A stretch of DNA of 64,000 nt from Lunularia cruciata (GCA_948567375.1 OX419762.1:40219034-40283033); one strand, 5' to 3'; shown: positions 49,401-62,145, counted from the first letter of the stretch. The notes: generated from the sequence alone by a model not told the origin. Numbers and translations are program-made.

Positions 49401-49945
49401 AACTGGTAGATAAACTCGTCAACCATGTCCCACAACCACTGATTAGGCAACTGCATGTTGACATTACCATGAAGGATAACCTGGAATAGATTGCAGTAAT
49501 TATCCCAAGAGTCACACCTCTGATCCAAGCTCGGGGTAAGCAGGGCATAGGCATGACGGAACCACATCTCCTTATACAGCAAGCAGAATACATGGTCATT
49601 CTCCACGTAAGGGGCAATCAGCTCTACTGCAGGCCACGGCGTCTTCTGAAACATGCGTTCACTGAGCTTCTGGAAGGAGCCCTCATACATCTGGTGAATT
49701 TCATACACATTTTTCTCTCTGATGTGTCTGTACAAGTACACCACAAAGGATTTGACAACATCCGGAACATAGCTGCCGAGGTCTTGACCTGGCTCCGGGG
49801 GTGCAAGGTCACGAAATCCATCTCTAAACTCAGGCCTGTCGTCGTAATCTGGCTCATATGCTCCAACGACATCATCATTCCTTCCACCTCCTCCTCCTCC
49901 TCTGCTCCCTCCACCATAATCTCTGCCGTAATCGTTGTAAGACAT
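46455..49945 (-). CDS. EIF3L: eIF3 subunit L (7 exons, 548 aa)
   Basis: Translation initiation factor 3 subunit L, a PCI-domain subunit of the cytoplasmic eIF3 complex that binds the 40S ribosome. Exons: 49322-49945, 48214-48545, 47470-47800, 47119-47267, 46830-46923, 46619-46690, 46455-46499. All introns are GT-AG and the frame is open throughout, giving 548 aa, close to the family range of about 520-565. The N-terminus is Gly/Arg/Asp-rich (GGGSRGGGGGGRNDD). It is followed by conserved blocks FVVYLYRHIREKNVYEI, DNYCNLFQVILHG, QLPNQWLWDMVDEF, GYFSIVGLLRVHCLLGDY and KQYHQRSPQYDQ. The PCI domain is in the last third (TTISIAKLASFMDIDEP). The start ATG at 49943-49945 is the first in frame. Intron 1 holds a long hairpin at 49189-49266. 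No damage is seen. Confidence 0.96.
49189..49266. repeat. Perfect 29-bp inverted repeat in EIF3L intron 1
   Basis: Arms 49189-49217 and 49238-49266 are perfect reverse complements around a 20-nt loop. The upper arm ends about 55 nt downstream of the intron 1 donor in gene sense. The stem includes GTTAACTCGTGATAAATTCC. It could fold in the pre-mRNA. Confidence 0.9.
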
Positions 49946-51580
49946 TCTCGCTCCTAGCTCTCCTCCTCTGCAGCTCCCGAGCGAGCGAACTTACGAGCCA
50001 AGGAACTATTTCGCCCCTCCACCTCAGTGGAAAGGCTGGAAGCCTGGTCGATTACCTCTTCTGCCTTCTGTACCGAAGGACAGTACAAAGGCGTCGGAAC
50101 CCGCTGCCTCCGGGGTGAGGAACAGCAGTTCTGCCTACGGTTCAGTAAGTGGACTGACGAACCGTGAAAGCTTCCGCTTGCAGGGAACAGGTGTCGAAGC
50201 CCGAGAGATTTAAAATCCGGCCTTCTTGTGCATCCTCCGTTCTTGACACTTCGGAATTTGTATCGAATAAGTTTGTACCGAAAGTGTTTTGCCTCGATAT
50301 TTGTTTAATTCTCCACTTTGAAGGACATTTTCCTCTGACGCCCCTGATTCAAAACCGTATGTACTAAATGCCTTTTTTATGTTAGAAATTGTACATTTCT
50401 ACTCCCTCCGTTCCATAAAAGGTGTCTCCTTCCCACAAATCGTAATAATTTGCAGAAAGGACATAGATTCGATACCCCAGAATCATTTGATATGCCAGAC
50501 GGTGTCTTACAGGAAGTCTAAACCGCCCAATCCGCTTCTTTCTCTTGGAGAGGATCAATTCTGTTTCCATTCTTGAAGACTCTAAATTAAAAAGGGCCTA
50601 CAAGACATACAAGTATTTTCCGCAGTTATTTGCATAAAAGTATCCGTGATGTGGGCAGTGGACCACATTATCAAACTACTGAACTCGGAGGTTAAACAGT
50701 GATGTAAACTGCAAAGATTAGAAACTCTCTATGGTCGGCAGCAAAATTACGATGCACCGAAACAATTCCTGTTGTGGACGACGTCCAAGCTCGATTTTTA
50801 TGCATCCACACTGCAAATACGTACTTCAAGTAAGTCCATTTATTGTGATAAAAGTTGAACACAGGCTAATCAAATTGGGCTTTTCTTCCTGATGGTCCAC
50901 CGAAGTCGAGTGGTGTGAAAGTTTGACTGCTGTCCCAGACGTTGCGGATGTTCAAACATTCTCCTCACATCCTCCGTGCAGGTTTATACATTAGCTATTC
51001 GTAATCCATAGGTTAGAAGACGTTGTGGTCCTCGATACAGAGACAACATATCGCTTTTACTAACGTAAGCACCATCTGAAGAATATTTAGGGTGCCAGTG
51101 CAAGTTCTTCCCGCTGAAACCAGAGGTTTCTTGCCACTTTAATTTTTGATCATGTGTGCGACGAAGTAAGCTCTAGTGACTGTCTTTTGTACTCATCAGC
51201 AAGGTGCTTCTCACGGTGCGCTTCAATTATGACAAGGTCGACTAGTAGGACACCGGCTTAGAATTTGGCCATCTTATGAAGCGCGCTTCCTGAAGCTCCT
51301 CGAGGCAGACATTATCTGGAGCTTGTCAAAAGTTTGAACTGATCAAATTCAAAGAATACATAGTGATTCTACTATACTGACTTTCAGTGTCAGAAGAATT
51401 CACTTGCAAAGAAGCGGACATAAATCAACCAGAAGTTCAGTCACAGTCTTGACAACTCCAGAAAGGATCTCATGAAGGCAAGGCTAGCTTCTCCTTAGCA
51501 AACTATGTTTTATATAATCTTTATACTGGAAGCAAGGCGACGACAGATTTGTATAAGATTACCGGAGCCGCTCTTTGTTT
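49946..51580. other. Intergenic region between EIF3L and RIBD
   Basis: Contains the EIF3L 5' UTR and promoter (TC-rich on the plus strand, 49945-50010) and the RIBD 3' UTR. I see no further gene; the short ORFs at 50164-50576 show no motif. Confidence 0.45.
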
Positions 51581-54048
51581 CTAGGAAGAAGATCTGGGGA
51601 GGTAGCCTTCCACGATCACATCTCCTCCACAAACTTTTGTTGTGATCCGGTCCAGCTTTAGTACTTCCTTTTCTAGCTGGAAACCAGATCTTAAAGTCTT
51701 ATTACCTACAATAACTGGTGATATGACCGCAACAAGCTTTTGAGGACCCTGTTCAGAGAATGATAATGGACCTAAGTAGTCCTCAAGATCAGAGACTGTG
51801 GAATCTAGTAGAGCTGAGTTAAAGCCCTTGTGATAAAGCAAGTCTAGAACAGAATCCAGGTTCAACTCGTTCATGGCCACTACATCAACACCCCTTGACC
51901 TAAGTGTCGATTCTATCGATTCTCCACTCTGCTTACTGCTTGTCTCCATGTCCTTCACTATAGCATCTGCGTCCGTAACTACGAGCGTGGGAGACAACGA
52001 AGTATTAAAGACATGAAAATCCAAAGGCAGATCTAGAGATCTTGCAATGACTACTCTAAGAGGTTGCTTTGCTCCAGCTTCAGAAGAAAGCAAACTTGGA
52101 TTATCACGAATACATGTATCTGTAACAATAACCGCATCATGTTCTTGAAGAAGAAGGCTATATTGGCTTCCTGCTTCTGCTGTACGCTGACTCCCGAGCA
52201 CTGCACCATCCAGTGACAGAGTATATCTGCGGTTTGTAGATAAATAGTAGAGTGAGAAAGCTAGCCACCACAAAGTAATGCTGCACAAAAATGAATCTGG
52301 AGATAAAAGCAATTGTCCGCAGAAAATGTCCGCCCGATACTCTCTGGATACTACAGGAACTCAGAGATTGAGGAAAGCGCAGCAACCACCATGGGGGGCG
52401 GGGGGGGGATGGCAATCTACTTCAAGTTATAAGGAATCGAAAGGACCCCAGAGCATTTCGACGACAATCTGGGTGAAAGAAATCAGAGGGGTGTTTGGGA
52501 ATGCTTTGAAGCAAAGTTGATTACCTCAGAGTTACGAATGGCTTCTTGGTAACAATTCTGTGAAAGAATGTTTCGGCAGTCGCCTGGCAAAGCGCCTGCT
52601 CGACTCCTACGACAACGTTTATACCTCCTTTCCGTAAGGTTTGCACGCCTTGTCCACCTACCAATGGGTTCGGGTCGACTGTGCCTACCACCACTCTACT
52701 GACTCCTGCACGAACTAAAGCCTGACTGCAGGGCGGCGTCCGTCCTGTGTGATTGCATGGCTCTAGACTAACATACGCAGTTGCACCTTGTGCCTTCTTG
52801 CCGGCCTCCCTCAATGCGAAAACCTAAGAGGTTAAGCAGAATAGATATCAGTCAGCGTTGGTTTTGTGTATGGAACCAAAATTGTCAAAACATGTCTCAA
52901 AGCACAGCCTCCTGTTAGAATTTCTTATAGTAGTGAACTTCTGCATCGCCCGCATAATTTCTGGTCCTGATTCCATTGAAGTTGAGCACAGGCTACGTTC
53001 TCTGCTCGAGAAGTTGACTAAGTTTATCGCTGCTCGTATGGGCAGGCAGGCTAGACAGGTATTTGTTAGCCTGAATCTCTGTGCGTGCAAGTCGAATAAA
53101 CACTACATTGTCCTCAAAGATATCCAATTGTATCACTATTTGCCGCTCATTTTATGGTAACATCTCAGTTTCCTTGTCCCTGGGTAGCTTATTACAGGTT
53201 CTAATGTGGACTTTAAACATCTACGGGTGGTCCAAAAGTGTTCAACGATATTCTTCTTTTGTAAACATGCAAAGTTCATCAAAGATGACATCAAACAGAG
53301 AAATATCCTTCCATGAGCAAACCTCAATTCACCAATTATAAAAACTGTGAAGACAGAGAGACAATAGGTTTTGATAGTTTATAAAATCGGTGACAGGTTG
53401 AAGAAAGAATAGCACCTCGGCATGCGGCTCCCCTGCTTTAGGATGGAATCCACGGCCTATAATCTCTCCGTTTTTAACAATGACACAGCCAACCATGGGG
53501 TTGGGTGAGGTGTGCCCAACTGCCTTTCTCGCAAGCTGCACTGCCATCCTCATGTATTCTGCATCTTGAAGGGTCGCTCCTTCAGGCAAATCTTTCGAGT
53601 CCTCCTCAATTGTGGTGTCTACAGAAAAAGAAAAGTTTCCTACTTTAGATGGATTCGTCCTCAATCTGCGCACAGAATTAACCCCTGCAGAATATTCAGG
53701 TGTCGAATAGGAGCTGATGTCATTATTGGAACGAAATTTTCCCCGTCCATAATTCATTCCAGAATAGAATGTGGCGTGCTCCGAATCAGAAAGAACTCTA
53801 CAACGGAGAGCCGAAACTGGAAATTCACCAACAGAGAACCTGCATTCTAACCTCTTCAGGTTTCTGCGGCCACATCGAGAGCTGGCTATATCTTCCCTCG
53901 TATGAAGTTCAAATTCTAATCTACTGGTCCATTTTGGACCAGCCACCACGTTTGCAGGGTTCCCAGGCTTCCCACAGTTCCTTGATACTGGCTGCTTGGG
54001 GTCGAGAATTCTCGATGCTCCAGCTACATCAACACACACTCGAAGCAT
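51581..54048 (-). CDS. PYRD: Riboflavin-specific deaminase, PYRD type (3 exons, 525 aa)
   Basis: Second-step enzyme of riboflavin synthesis: deaminates 2,5-diamino-6-ribosylamino-pyrimidinone 5'-phosphate, in plants in the plastid. Exons: 53416-54048, 52525-52823, 51581-52226, joined in frame with GT-AG introns of 592 and 298 bp. The first 160 residues are a Ser/Arg-rich extension, probably transit peptide plus linker. The deaminase domain follows with [12 protein letters not shown] (about 180-191), HAE (209-211, at the exon 1/2 junction) and [11 protein letters not shown] (233-243): His209, Cys234 and Cys243 as zinc ligands, Glu211 as proton shuttle. The C-terminal half resembles the RibD reductase domain but is divergent and probably inactive, as in plant PYRD; it ends [11 protein letters not shown]. 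The start ATG at 54046-54048 is the first after an upstream in-frame stop. Plant PYRD is usually shorter (about 430 aa), mainly in the N-terminal part. Confidence 0.92.
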
Positions 54049-55025
54049 TGATAGAACGAGCTCTTCCAAATTGACTTGATTTTCCCTCGTTTGAAATTAC
54101 AGTCCGGCACTAACCACTTCAAATTGCTCCAATTCTACTCCGTCGAGCAACGACGTCAACAGCTCGAATGATCACGATTTCCTCATCAGCAGTAGACGCT
54201 GCGCACAGAGAACGACTTCACGAGAATAGATCCGAGGAAAAAGAGTCTAGACAGAGTTGCTGGGATTATACCCGAACAAACGACATATACCATAGCCCTT
54301 GATTGAGTCGTGGCCCCTAGCGGGCCGTCGATGATGAGGTCAAGGTTTAGGCCACTATTATTATTCACGAACCCGATACTAGGAAGCTGGTACATATTGC
54401 TCACCACAGATGCAAACGGAAAAGATTGTATTGTACTTGTTGGGTAAGAGATTAAACCGGCGTAGGTGAGGCCTTTCTGGCTGTGAAGGAACCGGTTAAG
54501 CATATAGGGTCAACACCATAATCGTATAAGGTAATACTCCACAAATACTCGAGCCGTCAGATATTTGGAAACTTGAAAAAATCCGTGAATTATGATCAAT
54601 CGGGTGTACTATATCGGCCAGCTGTAAAAGAGGGCACTAAAGTTGTGATGCTGAGATGGCTGGACTGCAATGTTGCCTTCTCCTACGTCGACGACGAAGA
54701 ACTCCATGCAACCGTAGTACTGCATCAGTAGATTACACTTGAGAAGAGGTTAGAACGAAGACCAAAGAGGGAAGGGTCGACCCAAAAAGGAGCTGAAAAA
54801 TATCCTTTGCCGGAGCCACGGCTGTGGCTGTCGCTCCCACCACGGTCTTTATGTTCTATAAGGTTAAAACTTAATGTGGGCAGCCACCCGTATCCGAGTT
54901 GCAAACACGAAGTGATGTGCAAATCTTCTTATTGTCTCGTGCCTTTGGCACCCATACGCACCTAGTGCGAATGTAGTGCGCGTGTTCGCGGAAGGAGAGG
55001 TGTATAGCACTCGAGAGTGGGAAAA
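54049..55025. other. RIBD upstream region
   Basis: About 1 kb of moderate-GC DNA, presumably with the RIBD 5' UTR and promoter. A 105-codon minus-strand ORF at 54186-54503 starts with ATG but has no recognisable features and may be chance. Confidence 0.4.
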
Positions 55026-57890
55026 GGCTACCGCGTAGGAAGAACGAAGGATGGGAAGACCCCATCAAGCCATACAAGGGAGAGAGAAAAAGAAAAAAAG
55101 GTAACATGAGGCTAAGCCCCAATAGAGTCTATATGAGAAATTTGCACTATTGCACCTAAGATATACGTGCCATGCAAGTCGTACGGTCTACACACAACTG
55201 GTGCCATGCAAGTCGGACGGTCTACACACAACTGGAGCATCCGAAGAAACATCACCTAATGTGATTGCTCTCCTATGGATTGCACTAGCCACCGCACTCT
55301 ATAGAGCAATGGACACATGCGGTCTAAAATATACTACAAAGTATGAGAGTGAGAATGATACCCCTTATACCTAACATGATAAGCTCTTGTGCACTCCTTG
55401 ACAAATGTGTCAAATGCCTGGTCTATAGCTCCATATAACTCCAAGGCTAGAGGAACAAAGAGGTGACCTCGCTGCATGCCCCTATACTTGGAGACCTTGC
55501 GACCTGCTGTTGCACTCACTGCCCATCCAAGGGGATGGGTAATCACTCCCTCTGAAATTGTATCCCGCGTAGGGTCTGTAACCACGACATCCGCTACTGT
55601 CACCTAATCATCTCGGACCAAATATAAGTCTGCCCTGACACATGTAGTCTGCAAAGCATACGAACGCTCCCTCCAAGCCAAGTATCCATTCTCTCGTGCC
55701 ATAGCAAACACTATGTCCCTAATGGCATCATGGATAGCTATCCTCTGTCCTCCAAAAGGACACCATGTCATGTGGACCGCTGCTGCATCTAGTGTAGGAC
55801 CACACTCACAAGTGAGTAATGAAGATGCAGATGGGTGGACCAAACCTAGACAAAACCTCATCGTTGTAGAGAAAGTAGCGAGTGCGAGTTTGAATGCCCT
55901 AATTGAAAGCACGGTCAAGCTAGGATCCAATAGCCTGCATCCTTGCTGGAGCAAGAGCAAAGACGTGCTCTAGTAGCCTGAGGAATGGATGAGTAGACTA
56001 AGAGAGAATGTAGCATATGCTCACATTGTTGCTCAATCAAGGAAGATTGTAAACCTCTAGTCCAATCTAACAATAGTGAAGCAAAAGGTGGAAAATCCTC
56101 TTGTGCTCGTGGGAATAAACTATCTTTGGTCTGCCGCAATAACACCTAGAGAGAAAAAGATCCTCCTTCCACCTCTATCACATAAATCTCCCAAACCGGC
56201 CTATTAGCAACCACAAAACTAGAGGAAAGTAGGGGTGCCGAGAGAGCCCGACTACCCAAAAATGCTATAGGTGCCGTCTCCTCCATAGATAGCGAGCCAA
56301 CCCCACCACATGAGATTGGCAAGGCCATCTATCTATGTGCCAAATCCCATATCACACACTCAAAAGTCCTTGGTCCAATAATATCACCAAAGACTCCCAT
56401 AATCCTCCTATCAAATGCTCTCAGATGTGAAATGAAGGACGATGAGGGAGATACTGTGCGGATGAGGTAGGATGGTCGACGAGCAATACTGAAGGAGAGT
56501 ATACCAAATGCCACCTACGGATCTCCTAGTAACGGAAGGTCATCCACATGGAGACATCCTCTACAAGGGCAACGTCTAAGAAGCATGTGACAAAATCCTC
56601 CAATTCTACTAGCACTCCAAGAACCCGAAGTTCATTTGTGGATATAATACACCCCTCTAGAAGCTCAAGGTTGGGAGGGATACCTAAAGAGGACAATGCC
56701 CTACACTTTGACACCTTGACTCTCAAGCCTACTAGATGTAGCTTGGTAGTCAAGTAGTCAAAGGCCTGCCTAATCTGATCTACAGGGCCTATGATGTGTG
56801 TATCATCTACCAAGGAGAGAAATACACAACTTGGCATGGCCAAAGTAGCAGATAGGAGATCTCTAATGTGAGCCATGGCAAATAAGGGCCCCCCCAAAGG
56901 ATCTCCCTGACATGTACCAACAATTGACTCCAAGATGGTGACTCCCTCTTGTGAACCACCATGCTGGTAGTAAAGGGAAGCATGAGAGCCAAAAAAAGAC
57001 CGCACAAAAGGAATGCGACTTGCCAAGGATCCACCAGCCTTGCTAAGCTCTCAAAAGATGGATGCACGTGAGACACTATTAAAAGTGTTCTCAACATCCA
57101 CTTGTAGGACTATCCACTTTGGATGGATATCTAGGAGTGCTCTAATGGCTGGAGATATAGCCTCACATCCTCCAAGTGTAGCTACTCCAAATTGATGTGT
57201 ATTGAGGTGCTGTCAAAAGTGAGAAAATGTTGAAGGACAATGGTATGACTAACCAAATGAAAAAAGATCTCTCCAATAGCAATCAGTCTAATGCCCCCCG
57301 TGCCCTTCTCCATTGCAAGAAGTCAATTAACACCTAACACCCGCTAACAAACATAGGAATGTCTCCTCTCGCTACCACTACAGCCACTTGAAACAACTTG
57401 GTAAAACCACTAGAAGGTTCATCTGCCTGGAAGCAATCTCTAAGGTGCTCATAAACCATCCCTGACAAGCCTCTTGAGGAAAGGCGAGGGGTAGTGCACA
57501 ATGCTTGTGCAATTAGCGACCTCTCAAGACATAAAGGCCGCTCAGGCTGATAATCTAGTGGTAGTCCCTCTATTGCTATAGGATGTAGTGAGCGTAGGGA
57601 AGAGATAGTCTCATCAGTAGGACTCACCATAGACAAGGATGTAGCGCTCGTGCCGCTCTACTAAACTCTCCCGCTTGACCCAATGTCCTACACCGTTGTA
57701 ATTGAGTGGACTTTGTGGTATCATGTGGTGATGCCTATCTCCTAAATCGTGTAGCCCTAACAGACTCCTCCTGAAGGGCCGCCCAATCCCCCACTTGGAA
57801 TTGATGAAATCTAGCAGCCACCTCTCTATGCCCCGCACGTCCCCCTCTAGCATAGCAAAGACATCATTGAGGGAGTAAGAGTAATAGGAA
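55026..57890 (-). mobile_element. Non-LTR retrotransposon L2 with RT, zinc knuckle and endonuclease region
   Basis: Best copy of family L, minus strand, no LTRs. In order from 5': PRLSSRGLSGMVYEHLRD (57334-57636); RT with VDVENTFNSVSR near 57100 and TCQGDPLGGPLFAMAH plus LVDDTHIIGP in 56526-57026; post-RT segment (SARRPSYLIRT-like, SPSSSFISHLRAFD; 56329-56514); CCHC-like knuckle CECGPTLDAAAVHMTWC (55760-55810); then RADLYLVRDD, VADVVVTDPTR and YRGMQRGHLFVPLALELYG (55334-55640), a region resembling the restriction-like endonuclease of R2-type elements. The RT catalytic box reads VDD where ADD is usual. At least five stops or shifts inactivate it. The upper boundary is uncertain. Confidence 0.82.
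55760..55810 (-). other. Zinc knuckle of L2 (C-x-C-x9-H-x3-C)
   Basis: CECGPTLDAAAVHMTWC followed by GGQRIAIHDAIRD. Such a knuckle just before an endonuclease domain is typical of non-LTR elements with a restriction-like endonuclease. The L1 counterpart (CGCGSTLDVAMVHMTQC) keeps all four ligands. Confidence 0.7.
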
Positions 57891-57930
57891 CCATGCTAAC
57901 TCGTCCAAGGGATCATGTGCAAAACAATCA

Positions 57931-57964
57931 AGTGGTAGGCAAAAAGCCCTTTTTGCCTACCACT
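57931..57964. repeat. Perfect palindrome, 16-bp arms
   Basis: Arms 57931-57946 and 57949-57964 (AGTGGTAGGCAAAAAG and its exact reverse complement) are separated by two bases. It lies just upstream, in element sense, of the recognisable L2 sequence and may belong to its 5' UTR or to a small fold-back element. Confidence 0.9.
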
Positions 57965-58202
57965 AGCCTAGCCTAATCATGGAGTATGCGGAGTAGCCTA
58001 TGGAATAGACGTGGACATGGAAAACTAGTCTCAAATAACCCCAAAATGCAACCCGCTTGTGAAGCTGACCACTCCCACGACTCAATCGATATCCCTGGAA
58101 TAATTAACAAAGGGATAAAAGAAGCGTGCGTAATCTCGAGTCAATGTGGTCGCTTGTCTCACGTGGGCATCCCAAGTGGTCCAATCATAGTCCTTGTGCA
58201 TC

Positions 58203-58303
58203 CTTCCCACATGGGTCTTTATCCCTTGCAAGTAAAAGCGTCGGTGACACACCAGACATGGTGTATCTTAAGTCGCTCTAAGCGACCCCACATGGGAAGG
58301 TGT
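58203..58303. repeat. Short inverted repeat near L2 5' end
   Basis: CCTTCCCACATGGGTC at about 58203 is mirrored by GACCCCACATGGGAAGG at about 58285 with one or two mismatches and a spacer of about 65 bp. Function unknown. Confidence 0.55.
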
Positions 58304-58319
58304 AGCCATGGCTAGCACA

Positions 58320-60230
58320 AAAATAATGATAGTAACACATGATGCTCCTTTCCATATCTCCCCATATCTGCAAAACCACAACCTCTCACATCCCAACTCA
58401 CATAAGAAAACAATCTCTCCAAACCCTAAAATCTATAAATTCTAATAACTTTCAATTTCCATCTCCAAAATTTTCAAACTAAATTCCCATGAAACTTAAT
58501 CATGAAAACCAAGAGATTGGAAATGAAAATTCCCGACCCATCACATCCAATGTATAATGATCACTCTAAACCCTACAAAAACTAAAAATCCTCATAACAT
58601 TCTACTCCATTGTCCATAGTCTTCAATCTAGGTACCAATGGAACCGAAATTGAAAAACAAAGAGAATCGACTATTCACTCGAGTGCTATATGCTAGAGAA
58701 CCCTCAAGAATTATAGATGTCTTCTCACGTCGCTCCCTCTCCCTCTCCTCTCCAATCTCCACACTCTCCCGCAGCCACACTCTCGTGCTAGTTGTTAAAT
58801 GTTGCACATCTACCTCTTAAGGTAGAATAACACTATCGAGAAGGGTAGATCTTTTGATTTCCTCTCACCTTTTATATTTAAGATGCATTAGTTCTTTATT
58901 TCTTATTTTAATATTATTTTTAATTTTTAAATTTACAAATATATATTACTGTAAATTAAAATTGTTAAGAATATGAATGATTTTCAAGATAATATTTTAT
59001 TGAATATAATTTAAAATAATTTTTTATTGTTGAAAATTATAAATAATTTACATAGTAAAACTTATATTTTTTGATTTTTCTATATTTTTATTGAAACTAT
59101 TAAAATTTTAAATGTAGATATGATATAAATATTTTTAAAATTGTGATATCAATTATATTTTTAAATTAATATCATCAATTTTTAAATAATTATAATTTAA
59201 TTAACCCTAAATCATGAATATCATTTTAAATAAGAAATTAAATTTTATACTTACTTTAGATCTCATAGATTTCATCAGAATAAGTTACGAGTGCAATTTT
59301 ATAAAATGAATGCAAATATCTTTAGAGTGTATGTAATGAGATGACTCATGAAGTTAGTTCCATTTAGCTCACTTCTACAAATTATTACCTTTCAAGTTAA
59401 TCTTTTTACCAAAATTTAGTAAATTAAATTTATGAACTCATTAAATTTCAGTGTATTTGAATTTTTATGGGTTGTCCCTTTAATTTACAATATCTATCTC
59501 ACTTTGATAGCATCTCTTTCAAATCTATATTTGAAAGATATACTATCAAGAATGATATCTATTAGATTTTAAATTTCCAAAAAAAGGTTTCAAAAATCAT
59601 TCTTTTAGTAAAATTTTGATTTGAAGAGCACCTTCAAAAACTAGATCATCTTAATTCTTGAAAAAGAAATAAATAAGTATGTTAAATCTGACAAACAATA
59701 AGTTATCTTTGTGTATCATGTAAAAGATGTTTAAAAAAAACTAGTTTTCCCTATATGAGACAGATTTTAAAAGAAATAGAAAAGTATTAAGGATTTTATG
59801 TTGTAGTACACTAATTTTGTGTACAATGTCATTCATTAAATATATTGAATCTAAAATTACCTATGTAAGATATTTTTTTTTATCTTAAAAATCATAAAAT
59901 TAATTTCCACTTTACAAATTTTCTTTATTTTTTCTTAAGAAATTTTAGAAGTATATTTCTCTGGTTTAAATTCTAAATATAATATATTTTTTTTTCTTAT
60001 GATTCAGTAATTTGTTTAATTATATAAAAAAATTAACTTAGGATCTTTTAGTAGATTCCTCCAAGGAATAATTGTGAGAACCTTTCTTATCACAAATCCT
60101 TGTTGATAGTATATAATAAGAGTTTTGTTATTAAAAATACCATTTTTTAATATGACACAATAAGTTTCTTATTACAAATTCTTATTGATTGTATATTCTA
60201 ATACAAACAAGTAAGTAATGAATAAAAGAA
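58320..60230. other. AT-rich intergenic DNA
   Basis: Low-GC sequence with no recognisable gene. The first 500 bp are moderately AT-rich; from 58850 the sequence is almost wholly A/T. Confidence 0.5.
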
Positions 60231-60500
60231 GGACAACCGTGTAAAAAAGATGAAGGATGGGAAGACCCCATCAAGTTGTAAAAGAGAGAGATGAAAAAAG
60301 TAAAATGGGGTTAAGCCCCAATAGAGTCTATATGAGAGATCTGCCCCATTGCACCTAAGATATCCAAGCTATGCAAGACATGTGGTCTACAAACAATTGG
60401 AGCATCTGAAGAAGCATCACTTAGTGTGGTTGATTTCCTATGGATTGCACCAACCACTAGACTGTCTTTTGTAGAGCAATGGACACACATTGTCTAAAGG
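60231..60500 (-). mobile_element. L-family fragment L3 (3' end only)
   Basis: About 270 bp matching the 3' end of L2 (55026-55330) and L1 (36100-36370), with the same 3' terminus around ACAACCGTGTA. Only the 3' untranslated part and the last codons remain, as expected for a strongly 5'-truncated insertion. Confidence 0.85.
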
Positions 60501-62145
60501 AGTGAATAAGACATTAAGATATTTATGGATATTTGTTGTGATTCTATAAATATTTTACATATAAGTCCATAAAATATAATATGTAGTAAGGTGAACCATA
60601 TGTATGTGGAAACTTTTTATGATACGATTCTGTTATAATTGTAATTATTGAAAACTTTCTTGATTATTCTCTCTTTGTTTACTTTAAATGTCCATAACTG
60701 ATTTATGACCTTATTTAATTCTAGTTCACATGAAGACTTCATTTTTATAACGGTTCAATGAAAAAATAAAAAAATAAACTAAATAAAATACAAATTACTT
60801 TCTTAGATGATTTGCATTTTAGGTACAAATAAAAGAAAAGAATGTAAATAGGTAAAGGATTTTATATACTTTAAATTATATATAATATTCAACTAAAAAT
60901 ATGTAATCATATTATAATCTTTATAGATTCCTCCTAAATAAAAAATTGTAGTGTTCTAAAAAAAGATTTTGATAGTAATTTAATTGAAACTTTTTAAATT
61001 AAATGGATTTATTATATATAATTATAAATTGGATAGACTCAAGAATTTCTTAAATAAAAGCTTTCATCAACTAATAGTTCAATAACCAAGAAATTTTACT
61101 ATAATATGTAAATTTTACTATAGTATATAATAAGAAGCTTAAGTTTAGTAAAATATAATAAATATTTTGAAGATCATCCGTCTAGTGTTTCATAAGTTTC
61201 TACAATTTATTGTAAATAGCCAAAATTTCCTACTATATCATAACAATAGATAATATTTTTGAAATTTTGTAGAATTTTAGACTACTATTTGGATATAGGA
61301 CCCAATAAGTTTCATATATTGATTTTTGTACCAATTGATATCATGAAAATGAGTATATAGATTTAATTAATTGCCTAGATTTATTTTAAATAAATATTAT
61401 TAAAATTAATAGATATAAATAATTAAAGAAAATAAAAAATCATAAAATTATATTTGCATGTAAAAATCATAATCCAAGATATATATGATTAATACTTTTA
61501 TCTTATGTAGTTCAAAAATAAATTTAAAAAGGATAAGTTTGACTTAAAAACTATTAATATATATAAAATTAGAAATAGGTCCAAAAATGTAATTATTGTC
61601 AAAAGTATCAAATACATCAATCATTATTGATCAAAATCCATGTTTTGCTTTAAATATAGACCTCATTGTTAATTAGATTTTTCTAAACTCAACAAAGCTA
61701 ACAAAAGAGTAATTCAAATTAGTTAAAATAAAGCTATATGAACTAAAAATATAGTTAAATTTAGATGGTAAATAATGCAATATTTTTAAACATATTTAAT
61801 TTAGAATTTAAAAGAAAAATAGTTTCACTCAATATATAGTATAGAGTGTGAACTTTACATTAAAGCATGTATATATCATAAGAAATCTTCCTTAATGCTT
61901 GACTATTGGAAGAAGCTAGAGAGGTTCAAGAGGAGTGTAGGGACAAAAAGATATAGATAGATTGGAGAGAAGAGAAATTGAAGAGAATTTTGAGTGTTCA
62001 TTAGCATATAACATATGAGCAGGGATGTTTAATCAAGGCTGCCACTTATATTACCTAAATGAGCTTATTTTGGTCATGCTTGGGAAGGTTAATTTAGGCA
62101 TTAGGCTAAAGGTCAAGTTTAATGATCATTGATCACACAAGAAGT
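60501..62145. other. AT-rich intergenic DNA
   Basis: Very low-GC sequence without recognisable genes, repeats or elements. Confidence 0.5.

Noticed and set aside
49553-50118. Plus-strand ORFs across EIF3L exon 1 and its promoter
   Set aside because: Antisense shadow of exon 1 and its low-complexity Gly/Arg segment.
52394-52409. G-run in RIBD intron 2 as a G-quadruplex
   Set aside because: A single run of G with one C does not make four separated tracts; I see only low complexity.
54049-54069. Extension of PYRD by seven codons upstream of 54048
   Set aside because: The extension begins with TTG and an in-frame stop lies further upstream; the ATG at 54046-54048 is the first possible start.
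54186-54503. 105-codon minus-strand ORF upstream of RIBD
   Set aside because: It starts with ATG but has no recognisable motif, splice partner or codon pattern; chance cannot be excluded.
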